Positions 1-9,300 of a DNA stretch of 55,571 bases are shown here, in pieces. Position numbers and translations under genes: made by a program. This DNA comes from Clostridiales bacterium. Lineage in GTDB: Bacteria; Bacillota; Clostridia; Oscillospirales; CAG-382. The DNA is taken from assembly GCA_003343885.1 (NCBI GenBank), contig QAKH01000038.1, forward strand, positions 1-55,571, written 5' to 3'. The notes beneath the pieces are model-generated. The model did no database searches, had not been told where the DNA came from, and was given only the letters and a program-made list of their open reading frames with translations. Position 1 is the first letter of the stretch. Each line of letters begins with the position of its first letter.

Positions 1-160
1 AGTCACAAAATCTTTGATTTTGCTTGCCCTTTACAGTGTGGTAAAACAATGCTACACTGTTTTTACCGATGGTAAAATTCAATTTGTTCTTGAGTTTCTC
101 ACCGTCGGCACTTCTTTTTTGCATTGTTTTTCCTAAGCTGTCAAGGGTGACGGTTTTCAT
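1..160 (-). CDS. Partial hypothetical protein at window edge
   Basis: A frame open for 53 codons begins at the ATG at 160 and runs off the left end of the window. An in-frame TAA lies two codons upstream of the ATG, so this is the likely start, although no strong ribosome binding site precedes it. The visible peptide is basic and polar (it starts MKTVTLDSLG) with no motif I recognise. A TATAAT-like box lies upstream near 259-264 without a good -35. It may be a small hypothetical protein or a non-coding open stretch. Confidence 0.3.
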   Translation of the reverse strand, partial: MKTVTLDSLGKTMQKRSADGEKLKNKLNFTIGKNSVALFYHTVKGKQNQRFCD

Positions 161-281
161 AGCTTAATTTACACTATCTTTTCAACTACCTCAACGCCTT
201 GCCGCTTTTTCCAGTTTGTTGAAAGACCGCACCTGTCGGACAGCCTTTCGGATATATTATATAGCGCCGTGATACCGAGAA

Positions 282-1037
282 TTACTGAGCAGCGTCTATT
301 ATTACGCCGAAGTCGGGAGCCTTGAGGGAAGCGCCTCCGATAAGACCACCGTCAACGTTTTCGCATTTCAGAAGCTCTGCCGCGTTCTTTGCGTTCATGG
401 AGCCGCCGTACTGTACTATTGTTTCTTCAGCAACTTTATCTCCGTAAAGCTCTGCGACAACCTTTCTTACAACTCCGCAAGCTTCATCAGCCTGTTCAGT
501 CGTAGCGGTTTTGCCTGTGCCGATTGCCCATACAGGCTCGTAAGCGATGATTACGTTCTTCATCTGCTCAGCGCTTACGCCAAGTAAGTCAACCTTTGTC
601 TGTTTGCCGAGAATTTCAGCGGTTATACCCTGATCTCTTTCTTTTTCAAGCTCGCCTATGCAAAGTATTACCTTAAGTCCTGCCTCAAGAGCAGCCTTAA
701 CTCTTGCGTTTACGGTCTCGTCTGTTTCTCCGAAGTACTGACGTCTTTCGCTGTGGCCGATAACGACGTATTCAACGCCGCAGTCAAGCAGCATTGCCGC
801 GCTTACTTCTCCGGTGTACGCACCGCTCGGAGCAAAATGTACGTTCTGAGCTCCAACCTTGATGTTTGTTCCCTTTGTTCCCTCAACTGCTGCGTGAAGG
901 TCAACAAACGGTACGCAGATTATTATGTCGCAACCGTTTTTGCCTGCGGCAACTTCCTTTAATTCCTTTACGAATTCTGCCGTTTCGGTAGGAGTCTTGT
1001 TCATTTTCCAGTTTCCGGCAATTACTTTTCTTCTCAT
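282..1037 (-). CDS. tpiA: Triosephosphate isomerase
   Basis: Cytosolic glycolytic enzyme interconverting dihydroxyacetone phosphate and glyceraldehyde 3-phosphate. At 251 aa it has the usual family length. It starts with the classic RKVIAGNWKMNKT (catalytic Lys in NWKMN) and carries the catalytic His in VIGHSERR, the catalytic Glu in AYEPVWAIGTG, and the phosphate-binding QYGGSMN and GLIGGASL loops. An AAAGGA site precedes the ATG by about 11 bases. It lies 133 bases downstream of pgk on the same strand and is probably cotranscribed with it. All catalytic residues are present and the identification is secure. Confidence 0.98.
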   Translation of the reverse strand: MRRKVIAGNWKMNKTPTETAEFVKELKEVAAGKNGCDIIICVPFVDLHAAVEGTKGTNIKVGAQNVHFAPSGAYTGEVSAAMLLDCGVEYVVIGHSERRQYFGETDETVNARVKAALEAGLKVILCIGELEKERDQGITAEILGKQTKVDLLGVSAEQMKNVIIAYEPVWAIGTGKTATTEQADEACGVVRKVVAELYGDKVAEETIVQYGGSMNAKNAAELLKCENVDGGLIGGASLKAPDFGVIIDAAQ

Positions 1038-1170
1038 TTTTATTCCCGTCCTTTCGGTATTTTTATATGTCTTTTATCCGTGATTTTTGCCTAATCATAC
1101 AGACAGCCGACAACCCGGCAATTTAATATAATATTGCAGGGCCGCCGGCATAAGTTTAATTTTGAATCAA

Positions 1171-2469
1171 TTATTTGTTGTTAAGGCATGAAATTCCGGG
1201 AAGATCCTTGCCTTCGAGGAATTCAAGGGACGCTCCGCCGCCGGTGGAGATGTGAGTGATCTTGTCGGCAAATCCGAGTCTTTCAACTGCCTCGGCACTG
1301 TCACCGCCGCCGATTATGGATATAGCGCCGCTTTCAGCTACTGCCTTTGCAACAGCCTTTGTTCCGCCTGCGAAGTTTTCCCATTCGGAAACGCCCATAG
1401 GTCCGTTCCAAACAACGGTTCCGGCGCCTATGATTGTCTTTGAGAACAGTTCCTGAGTTGTCGGGCCGATGTCAAGTCCCATCCAGCCGTCCGGTATAGC
1501 GTCAGAGTAAATTCTCATGAACACTGTGTTTTCACTGTACTCTCTTCCAATCATGTTGTCAACCGGAAGAACAAAGTTTACACCCTTTTCACGAGCCTTC
1601 TGCATGAGTTCTTTTGCAAGGTCGATCTTGTCCTCTTCGCAAATGGAAGTACCGGTCGAGTTGCCGAGAGCACGCATAAATGTGTACGCCATTCCGCCGC
1701 CGATAATAAGCGTGTCCACTTTATCAATAAGGTTGTTGATAACGCCTATCTTGTCAGAAACCTTAGCTCCGCCGAGGATTGCAACAAACGGACGCTTGGG
1801 ATCGGAAAGCGCTCCGCCCATTATTTCAATTTCTTTCTGGATAAGATATCCGCAAACTGCATCGCTTACAAACTCGGTAACGCCTGCGGTAGAAGAATGT
1901 GCTCTGTGAGCGGAACCGAACGCGTCGTTTACGTAAACGTCGCAGAGAGCAGCGAGTTCCTTAGAGAAGGAAGGATCATTCTTTGTTTCTCTTGCGTCAA
2001 AACGTACGTTCTCAAGAAGAACTGCTTCACCGTCCTTGAGAGCGGCAACCTTTGCCTTTGCGTCATCTCCTACAATGTCGCTTGCGAAAGTAACTTTTCC
2101 GTCAAGCAGCTCGTTGAGTCTGTCTGCAACCGGCTTTAAGGTAAACTTTACTATATCGTTCTTCTTAGCCTTTTCAATGAGTTCTGCAGTAGCCGCAGCC
2201 TGCTCTGAAGCGGGAAGCTCTTCAACCTTTTTCTTTTCCTTCTTGTCAAGTCCGAAGCCCTCTGTAAAAATAGCATGAGGCTTGCCCATGTGAGAGCAGA
2301 GGATAACCTTTGCGCCGTTGTCAAGGAGATATTTAATGGTCGGAATAGCTGCAACTATTCTCTTGTCGCTGGTGATTACGCCGTCTTTGAGCGGAACATT
2401 GAAGTCGCAGCGAACGAGTACGCGCTTGCCGCTTACTTTTACGTCTTCTACGGTTTTCTTGTTTAACAT
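1171..2469 (-). CDS. pgk: Phosphoglycerate kinase
   Basis: Transfers phosphate from 1,3-bisphosphoglycerate to ADP in glycolysis. The frame is open further upstream, but the start at 2469 (MLNKKTVEDVKV) is preceded by a GAAAGG site and matches the family N-terminus, giving 432 aa. Motifs are RVLVRCDFNVPL, the substrate-binding Arg/His region ENVRF, NDAFGSAHRAHSS, the hinge AILGGAKVSDK, and the C-terminal nucleotide site GGGDSAEAV and STGGGASLEFLEG. It is slightly longer than the typical 390-400 aa because of a lysine-rich insert around residues 70-115, a variant seen in some Clostridia. A consensus promoter lies at 2524-2552, and tpiA follows in the same direction. Confidence 0.97.
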   Translation of the reverse strand: MLNKKTVEDVKVSGKRVLVRCDFNVPLKDGVITSDKRIVAAIPTIKYLLDNGAKVILCSHMGKPHAIFTEGFGLDKKEKKKVEELPASEQAAATAELIEKAKKNDIVKFTLKPVADRLNELLDGKVTFASDIVGDDAKAKVAALKDGEAVLLENVRFDARETKNDPSFSKELAALCDVYVNDAFGSAHRAHSSTAGVTEFVSDAVCGYLIQKEIEIMGGALSDPKRPFVAILGGAKVSDKIGVINNLIDKVDTLIIGGGMAYTFMRALGNSTGTSICEEDKIDLAKELMQKAREKGVNFVLPVDNMIGREYSENTVFMRIYSDAIPDGWMGLDIGPTTQELFSKTIIGAGTVVWNGPMGVSEWENFAGGTKAVAKAVAESGAISIIGGGDSAEAVERLGFADKITHISTGGGASLEFLEGKDLPGISCLNNK

Positions 2470-2523
2470 ACTTTTCGCACCTTTCATCGATAAATAAAAT
2501 TTTAACAAATTTTTCTAAGCTAC

Positions 2524-2552
2524 ATTATATCATATAGTCTTTACCTTTTCAA
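2524..2552 (-). promoter_or_regulatory. Sigma-A promoter of pgk-tpiA
   Basis: On the minus strand TTGAAA (2552-2547) and a perfect TATAAT (2529-2524) are separated by 17 bases. The predicted transcript starts near 2517, about 48 bases before the pgk ATG. Confidence 0.8.
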
Positions 2553-2864
2553 TAGAAAAAAACAATAAATTTGTGTAAAATTTTATTTGTGAAACAATAA
2601 TAACTGTTAAAGCATCAATGACAGCCGGAGCTAAAGCGCCGCTGCCTGAGTTTTCGTACTGGCGTTTATGACACCAAAACGGGCTTGGTATCTCAGAGAA
2701 TAAATTTTGACATTTTTGAATGTTTGTCTGCGTAAGTTGCAGGCGGTCACAGCGCCCTTTTTGTAGAAGCGAAAAAAGTGCATATACCCTTCGTCGTTTG
2801 TGTAACATAAATGTGGCCGCACAAAGGCGGAGTGATACCTGAAGAATTCAAAAAATAAAGTGTA
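2553..2864. other. Intergenic stretch without recognisable gene
   Basis: AT-rich spacer between the divergent pgk and exporter promoters. Short open frames on the minus strand (for example 2530-2808) lack ribosome binding sites, protein-like composition or recognisable motifs. I see no tRNA, riboswitch or strong hairpin here. Confidence 0.5.
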
Positions 2865-2893
2865 TTTACAAATAAGCGCAATCGGCTTATAAT
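2865..2893 (+). promoter_or_regulatory. Sigma-A promoter of threonine/serine exporter pair
   Basis: TTTACA (2865-2870), 17-base spacer, then perfect TATAAT (2888-2893). The transcript would start near 2900, so the ORF start at 2908 would be almost leaderless. This supports the internal GTG at 2980 as the true start. Confidence 0.75.
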
Positions 2894-2979
2894 AAACTTG
2901 TCAGGCGTTGGCGCTGTGTCAGAATACTGAACAAAACCGGCACCGGCGGAAGCTGCGGACAGTGAAAGGAGCGTTTTTA

Positions 2980-3762
2980 GTGCAAAACTATTTGAACGAT
3001 CTTAGCAATGGGCTTATGACTCACGTTCTGGACCTCGGGGAAGCTATGTTAAAATGCGGCGCGGAAGTAAGCCGTGTGGAAGACACGCTTCAAAGAATTT
3101 TCAAAAGCTACGGTGCCGCCGATGTGGACGTGCTTACCATAACGTCATGTATTATTCTTACCGTTACCGTTTCCGACAGCTCTGCCTACACCCAAACCCG
3201 CCGCATCAGAGCCTCCGACACAGATTTTGACCGTTTGTCAAGACTTAACGCACTATCAAGATTCATATGCGAAAACAGACCTTCTCCCGGTGAAATAAGA
3301 TTCCGGCTTAATGAAATACTGTACACGGGAAATAAGGAAAACAGCCGGCGAAATATCAAAAAAACGGTCGGCGCTGTCTTTGCAGCCGGCGGATTTGCAG
3401 TTTTTTTCGGAGGAAGTGCATTAGATTTTGCAGCCGCCGCACTTGTCGCACTGTTTATAGTGCTTTTTGAAAAGCTGTTCAAAAAAAACGACGTCAATCT
3501 GCCGTCTTACTATTTTTCATGTTCTCTCTGTGCCGGTATGCTTACTTTGCTTATTTGTGCCCTGTTCAGTTCGGTAAACAGCCATATCGTCATGATAGGC
3601 TTTATAATGATAGTTATTCCCGGAGTCGCGTTCACAAACTCGGCAAGAGATTTTTTGTTAGGTGACACAATTTCCGGTTCTCTCAGAATGTTGGAATCCA
3701 TCCTGTATGCGGCTTGTATTGCCGGCGGAGTCGCTTTGTCGCTTTTGTTGTTGGGGAGGTAA
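2980..3762 (+). CDS. Threonine/serine exporter family protein, N-terminal (ThrE, DUF1212) part
   Basis: Probable inner-membrane efflux protein for threonine/serine. The family is split in many Firmicutes into a DUF1212-type protein and a DUF3815-type protein, and both are here. I choose the GTG at 2980 because AAAGGAG precedes it by 8 bases; the product is 260 aa. The soluble N-terminal half has the family pattern LDLGEAMLKCGAEVSRVEDTL followed by TSCIILT. Five or so hydrophobic helices follow from about residue 125 (TVGAVFAAGGFAVFFGG onwards), with the usual MIVIPGVAFTNSARD near the end. The partner gene starts 6 bases downstream. Substrate identity is inferred from the family only. Confidence 0.85.
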   Translation: MQNYLNDLSNGLMTHVLDLGEAMLKCGAEVSRVEDTLQRIFKSYGAADVDVLTITSCIILTVTVSDSSAYTQTRRIRASDTDFDRLSRLNALSRFICENRPSPGEIRFRLNEILYTGNKENSRRNIKKTVGAVFAAGGFAVFFGGSALDFAAAALVALFIVLFEKLFKKNDVNLPSYYFSCSLCAGMLTLLICALFSSVNSHIVMIGFIMIVIPGVAFTNSARDFLLGDTISGSLRMLESILYAACIAGGVALSLLLLGR

Positions 3763-3768
3763 AGAAAA

Positions 3769-4221
3769 ATGACCGACGTACTTATTCAGCTTTCAGGTGC
3801 TCTTTGCGGTTCTTTCGGATTTGCTTTGCTGTGCAATCACAAAGGCGCAAATATTGCAATAGCCTCCGTTGGCGGAGCGCTTACCTGGGGAATATATCTG
3901 TTAGGGGGAATATGGCTTGAGAACCTTTTTCTTCTCAATCTTATTGCCGCCTGCTTTGCCGCAGTTTATTCTGAAATCATGGCTCGCATAAGAAAAACTC
4001 CTGCGACAGCCTTTTTAATGACATCTATAATCACTCTCGTTCCCGGCGGAAGCCTTTACTACACACTGCTTTATATAATTGCCGACGATAAAACCCTAAG
4101 CGCCGCTTACGCTCTTGATACACTTCTTTGCGCCGCCGGCATAGCTGTGGGAATTGTTATTGTATCCGTAGCTATAAAGCCTTATATAAGAATTACTCGC
4201 CGCAACTCTCTTTTAAAGTAA
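3769..4221 (+). CDS. Threonine/serine exporter, C-terminal (DUF3815, ThrE_2) part
   Basis: 150-aa integral membrane protein with four to five hydrophobic segments and the family motif SIITLVPGGSLYYTL near residues 84-98. GGGGAGG sits directly upstream of the ATG. It is translationally linked to the preceding DUF1212 protein, and the two halves correspond to a single-chain ThrE exporter. Short AT-rich direct repeats (taaatataaa, gcaagtaa) follow the stop at 4218-4262, and no terminator hairpin is evident. Confidence 0.85.
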   Translation: MTDVLIQLSGALCGSFGFALLCNHKGANIAIASVGGALTWGIYLLGGIWLENLFLLNLIAACFAAVYSEIMARIRKTPATAFLMTSIITLVPGGSLYYTLLYIIADDKTLSAAYALDTLLCAAGIAVGIVIVSVAIKPYIRITRRNSLLK

Positions 4222-4348
4222 ATATAAATAAAGTAAATATAAAGCAAGTAACAAGCAAGTAATTTCAGTAAATATTTTCATAAAACATTTTTGAATGCAA
4301 GTTTTTAATAATTTATTATATTTTTGTTTATTTTATTTACAAAAGACC

Positions 4349-4377
4349 TTGCATTTTGAAAAATAACATGTTATAAT
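4349..4377 (+). promoter_or_regulatory. Sigma-A promoter of sensor kinase gene
   Basis: TTGCAT (4349-4354), 17-base spacer, perfect TATAAT (4372-4377). Predicted start near 4384, giving a leader of about 70 bases. Confidence 0.75.
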
Positions 4378-4453
4378 ATGCACATCTTCAACGAGTTTGT
4401 AAAATATTATTTAATTTAATTTAACAAAATAATCAGAAAGATGTGTTCATATA

Positions 4454-5863
4454 ATGACAACCGGACAAATTATTTTAACGGTATCAGGGCTTTTACTTTC
4501 TCTGATATATCTGGTGTTTGCGGTAAAACACGCCAAAAGCATAAGCAGTCCGAGGCTTCCTTGCGGAGCAATGTATTTGACGCTTGCGGTTTTGCAGATT
4601 GCGGCGTATCTTTTTTCGGTTTTTATATTTGATGGGCTGTACATGCAATTTTTGATATTGCCTGTAAGCTTTGTCGTGATTCACGCATTTTTGCGCATGT
4701 CGCCGGCTTTTGCGGCGCTGTTTTCTTTCATATTTTCATACATCTACGAAGCATCCAGGGTTGCGCTGTGCGCTTTTTACGGGGTAATAACCGGAAAAGC
4801 GGCGTCTTTTCCGAGTATATCCGGAGAGGGGGGTGCATTAAAGAGCAGGCTTTGGATTGTTGTGGTTACGTACACTGTTTGCTGTGTGGTTTTTATTATC
4901 ATCGATAAAACAACTGACAGAAAGAGAGAAGAATTTTTAGCCCATTCAAAGAAGAGCTTATGGATCTCGGTGAAAACTTTGTTTTTGTTGCTTGTGCTGT
5001 TGCTTGCCGAAATGACTCCGATGTCAGCAGATGTTGACATAAGGCTTCAGTCGCTGTGCAGATTTGCGGTTTGCGTACTTAGCAGTGCGGTAATGAGCTC
5101 CTTTTTCGACAATTCAAGAACCGAGTACAGATTTTTGCGCAAAAGCCGAATGGACGCTGAAAAAAGTATAGAAAGCCAATACGATTTTTACGATACTCAG
5201 GCAAAAAACATAGAAAAGTTAAAAACCTTCCGTCACGATTATAAAAACCAGCTTGCAGGTTTAAAGGCGCTTATCGACGCGGGCGAATATGCCAGAGCAA
5301 GCGAGTATCTTGCGGCATTATCGGTAAAATTTGACGGCATAGGCGGTACGGTTTCTTTTTCTGACAACACACTTGCCGACTCAATTCTTCAAAACCTTGC
5401 AAAACGGTGCGAACAGGCAAATATACGTTTTACGGCAAGCGTGATAATAGGAAAAGACCTGCCTGTAAACGACCTTGAGCTGTGTACTTTGTTATGTAAT
5501 GTTGCGGACAACGCTTTTGAAGCTACTGAGAACTTAGACAGCCGTGAAAAATATATTCAGTTCACAACTTCCCGGCGTGAAAAATGGATAATTATCACTG
5601 CGGAAAACTCTTTTGACGGTATAATAAAAACAGAAAAAAATCAAATCGTTACAAAAAAGAAAGATTCCGCCTTTCACGGCCGAGGCTTAAAGACTATCAA
5701 CGGCATTATGACCTCCGTTCCCGGCGGATCTGTCAGACTTGAGCCTGACGCCGAGGAGGGAGTGTTCCGTATTTCACTTATTTTCCCACGGAACAAGCAG
5801 GATTCCGCTTCTCCGTCCGCTCCTCTTTCGGGAAAAAGCGGAGTAAAAGAGCTCGATACTTAG
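4454..5863 (+). CDS. Membrane sensor histidine kinase, GHKL/HPK10-like
   Basis: 469 aa. The first ~210 residues form six or so transmembrane helices resembling the polytopic sensor domains of AgrC/ComD-like kinases. A coiled stretch is followed by the phosphorylation box FRHDYKNQLAGLKAL (His near residue 260) and a GHKL ATPase domain with N-box LLCNVADNAFEATENL and G-box HGRGLKTINGI. This H-box is typical of kinases paired with LytTR response regulators. No response regulator or peptide-precursor gene adjoins it, so its partner and signal are unknown. The last ~20 residues are low-complexity and Ser/Pro/Lys-rich. A weak AGAAAG precedes the ATG. The class is secure; peptide sensing is only a family-based possibility. 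Confidence 0.85.
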   Translation: MTTGQIILTVSGLLLSLIYLVFAVKHAKSISSPRLPCGAMYLTLAVLQIAAYLFSVFIFDGLYMQFLILPVSFVVIHAFLRMSPAFAALFSFIFSYIYEASRVALCAFYGVITGKAASFPSISGEGGALKSRLWIVVVTYTVCCVVFIIIDKTTDRKREEFLAHSKKSLWISVKTLFLLLVLLLAEMTPMSADVDIRLQSLCRFAVCVLSSAVMSSFFDNSRTEYRFLRKSRMDAEKSIESQYDFYDTQAKNIEKLKTFRHDYKNQLAGLKALIDAGEYARASEYLAALSVKFDGIGGTVSFSDNTLADSILQNLAKRCEQANIRFTASVIIGKDLPVNDLELCTLLCNVADNAFEATENLDSREKYIQFTTSRREKWIIITAENSFDGIIKTEKNQIVTKKKDSAFHGRGLKTINGIMTSVPGGSVRLEPDAEEGVFRISLIFPRNKQDSASPSAPLSGKSGVKELDT

Positions 5864-6147
5864 ACTTTTATCTCAGCTTGCCGGCTCATTCGCAAGTGTT
5901 GCAGCCTCTCAAATTGCCTCGGACCACGCTTCCGGCGTTCACTGCAATTGGAAACGCATGAAAATATGTTCATTATTTATGCCATAGCTACATGCTGCAT
6001 GGTCAGGCACTGTGCGTTGTTTTATGGAATTTTCCGTTTTTTCCACTAATGGGCTTTGTTTCGCTGTCTTAGTTTCGTGTTATAAAAATTGTGGAGTTAC
6101 ACTAAATCTTAAAGTCTAAATGTCTAAATAAAAATAAAAAAGCATAA
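5864..6147. other. Intergenic stretch, no gene seen
   Basis: Spacer after the kinase gene. It has no open frame with a ribosome binding site and protein-like content, and no clear terminator immediately after the kinase stop. It runs into the hairpin array at 6148-6320. Confidence 0.5.
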
Positions 6148-6254
6148 GCCGCCAAGTATCGCACGAACGGAGTGAGTGGGGTGTTCGGCGGCAAAACATT
6201 GTTTTTCCCGCGCTTTTTCTAAAAAAGCGTGCGGGGTATGGGGTGGAACCCCAT
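6148..6254. repeat. Array of three intergenic hairpins
   Basis: Three palindromes lie in succession. First, GCCGCC (6148-6153) pairs with GGCGGC (6187-6192). Second, CCCGC-GCTTTTT (6207-6218) pairs with AAAAAGC-GT-GCGGG (6222-6235), leaving a 2-base bulge. Third, ATGGGGT (6238-6244) pairs with ACCCCAT (6248-6254) around a GGA loop. The second resembles the hairpins inside the direct repeats at 39231-39453 (CCCGC, then TTTTCTA, then AAAAGCGGG). This suggests a dispersed intergenic palindromic repeat rather than gene-specific regulation. Confidence 0.6.
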
Positions 6255-6288
6255 AAATCCATCGTGCAGGGCTTATAGATAAAAAGAC

Positions 6289-6320
6289 AAATCCCCGACA
6301 GCTTAAACTGTCGGGGATTT
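6289..6320 (-). terminator. Intrinsic terminator of SLH surface-protein gene
   Basis: A perfect 13-bp stem: 6289-6301 pairs with 6308-6320 (core CCCCGACAG/CTGTCGGGG) around the 6-base loop CTTAAA. On the minus strand it is followed by GTCTTTTTAT. It lies 32 bases after the stop of the minus-strand SLH gene. Confidence 0.88.
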
Positions 6321-6351
6321 ATTACTTATTTCAACTTTTAATATGAGCAAC

Positions 6352-9300
6352 TCAGGAATTTACCGTTATGCTGACCGTGCAGGACACGGTTTTCTGCGTG
6401 TCTTTTGATGTGAGAACCACAGAAACGGTGGTCGTTTCACCGGGTGTTACGAGTATACTCTGTGAACTTTCTCCGGGGTTAACGGCGCTGCCGCTGTTGA
6501 ACGAAAATTCCGAATTCTTAACCGAAGACTCGCCGGCAAGCTTTACAAATGACGATTTTTCAATTGTAAACGACGCCTTTCCGTCTTTAACAGTTGATGT
6601 ATAAATATCTCCGTTTGAATCGGTGAGCGTCAGCGAAGTGATTTCAAGCTGTTCCTGTTGGGGAGCCGTGGTTGTCGCTTTTCCGGTTTGTGTAAATACT
6701 CCGCCGAAGGAATCCGTGAACTTTATGGTTACATCGTATTCCGTACTGCTGTCAAGGTCGCTTATTGAAAATTCTCTTTCCGTTCCCTCTTTCAGCGTAA
6801 GGCCTGTTACTCTTGTGTATGTCTGACCGGTTTTCCTGTTCTTGTATGTTATATCCACAGCGCCGTCACACATTGCGTTGACTACTACCGTAAATGAGTC
6901 GTGTACCGTATCCGTTATTTCAAACTCGAACGGTACAAGCGTCTTTGCCGTTGCTGTCTTCTTTGCCGAGGAAACACCGGATGCGTCCATTATGTACACG
7001 GAAATCGTATAGCTTGTGTTGCTTGCAAGACCGGTAACTGTGATGTTTTTGGTTTCGTTTGTCAGAATTTCAGCAGCCGGAGCCGAAACTTCTGAGCCGT
7101 TTGAATCGGCTGCGGTAACATAAACTGTTCCGTCAGTACCTGCTTTGACGGCCACCGTAACGCTGGAAGCGCCGGTTTCGGTAACCTTGACCGAATCAAT
7201 AACCGGAGTACCGTCGTTGGTGGTGAAATACGAGGTCTTGGATGGTACCTTGGTCGTTCCGTCGTAATATTCAAGCATTCCTGAAATTATACGGACATAG
7301 TACGTTGTTTTTGTTTCCAACGGCTCTTCCGGAGTAAGCACGATAGTTTTATTGTCGTCGCTCACAATCGCCGAGCACGCGATCTTTGTTCCGGAAGAGG
7401 AAGAGCCTTTGCGTATTTCAATCGCGTTATTTACTATGTATGCGCTTGACGCGATAATTCCGCCGGGACGATATACAGAGCTTTCAAATTCAACAGTTAC
7501 AGAAGTATTAACCGAAACTCCCGTAGCTCTGTTGTCAGGCGTTACGGTAACGCCGGTGCTGATACTCTCGGCTGTTGTAAAGCTTGAAGTATACAGCGCG
7601 TTTTCATTGCCGGAGGCATCCTCGAGCGACGAAGCACGTACGACAACCACGTAAACCGTGTCGCCTGCAAGGTCGGAGGACGGATTTATGGTTATGGTCT
7701 GTCTGTCCGAGCTTACCGAAGCGGTAAACGATACTGCAGCTCCGTCAAGACTGCCCTTGTAAAGCTGGATAACATTGTTCTTAATATACGTTGTTGTAAG
7801 ATCAGCGCCGCCTATGGCGTACATTTTGCTGTCAAAGGTAATATCAATCGACGTTTCGGTGTCAACGTCTTCTTCACAGTCGTACGGTATGAAATCCGGC
7901 TTATTTGAATATGTCGTTTTGAACGACGAGCTTCCGGACAAATTAGCCTTGCCGTCAGCATTGTACATGGTGCTTCTTGCAACCGAAACGTAGTATGTTG
8001 AATTTGCGGCAAAAGGTGTTTTTGGAGTAATGGTGATGATACGGTAATCACTGCTTATCTTTACGTCAAAGTCGATTGCCGTTCCGGACGAAGAGTTCTT
8101 TTTGAGAGATACTACGTTTTCCTTGACATATTCTGCCGTGATATGATTCTTTTCCTTGTCAAACAGCTCTTCATTGAAGCGTATTTCTATTTCGGATGAC
8201 GGAAGTACGCCGGTGCTTCCGCTTGCCGGTTTAAACACTGGAGTCATGGCGTTTGCCGTTGTGAAATACGAGTAAAGTCTGTCGTTTTCCGTTCCGTTTT
8301 CGTTTGCTATCATTCCTGCGGGAATGACTACGTAATAGCGTGTTCCTTCCTCAAGTTCGGACGGGATTATCGTCACGGTGCGGCGGTCGGATGAGATAAC
8401 TGCTGTAAAATCAATCTTTGTACCGCTTGAGGAGGACTTACGGAGTTCTATTGCTTGTTCTGAAAGGTAGGAGGTGGTAACATTGGAACCGGACGGGCGA
8501 TATATTTCAGCGTTGAATTCCAAAACAATTTCGGTATCCGGCGCAATATTTGTCCGGGCATTGGCAGGAGTTACCGTAACGTCGAGGTCGTCGGAGGTGT
8601 AGAAGTATATATAGCTTCGTGAAACCGACGCTCCGCCGGAATATTCAAGCGTGCCTGAATTGACTATCAGGTAGTATTTGGTATCCGGCTCAAGGGGCTG
8701 TTCCGGTTCAACCGTAATAACCTTAGCGGTGGAATTGATTGTAGCGGTTATCGGCACTGATGTTCCGGAGGTTGAGGTCTTTCTTAAGCTTATGGCTTTG
8801 GTTGAGAGATAATTTGTAGTGACCGAATCTCCGTCGCTGTCACGAATGGCTTTGGAAAATGTAATTTTAAGGGTATCGTCAGTGTCTACATCATCGTCGC
8901 CGTTGTCAGGAGAGAAAGTAATCGTTCCGGATGAAGATGAAGAACTGCTTTCTCTGGTGTTAAAATAGTATGACAAAGCCGCAAGCTTGTTTCCGTCCTT
9001 ATCCGTAAGCACTCCGGCGTCTGCAACTACGTAGTAGCGAGTGTCATAGGATAGGTCGTCGTCAGGCTTAAGTGTAATTCTTGTTTTTGTTGCCGTCACA
9101 TTTGCCGAGAAGTTTACTTTTGTTCCGGTCGCACTTGAGCGGCGGATTTCAAAACAATCCTCTATATAGGAAGCCGTAATGTTGTTTCCGTCCTCATCAT
9201 ATACAGCTCTGTCAAAGGACAGCACTATATTTGAGGAAAGCGAAACGGAAACAGCCTTTTTATCGGGATAAACGCTGCTTGTCGTAAAGTATCCGTCTGC

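Noticed and set aside
2530..2822. Small minus-strand ORFs in the pgk/exporter spacer
   Set aside because: They overlap the pgk promoter, have no ribosome binding site and no recognisable protein content.
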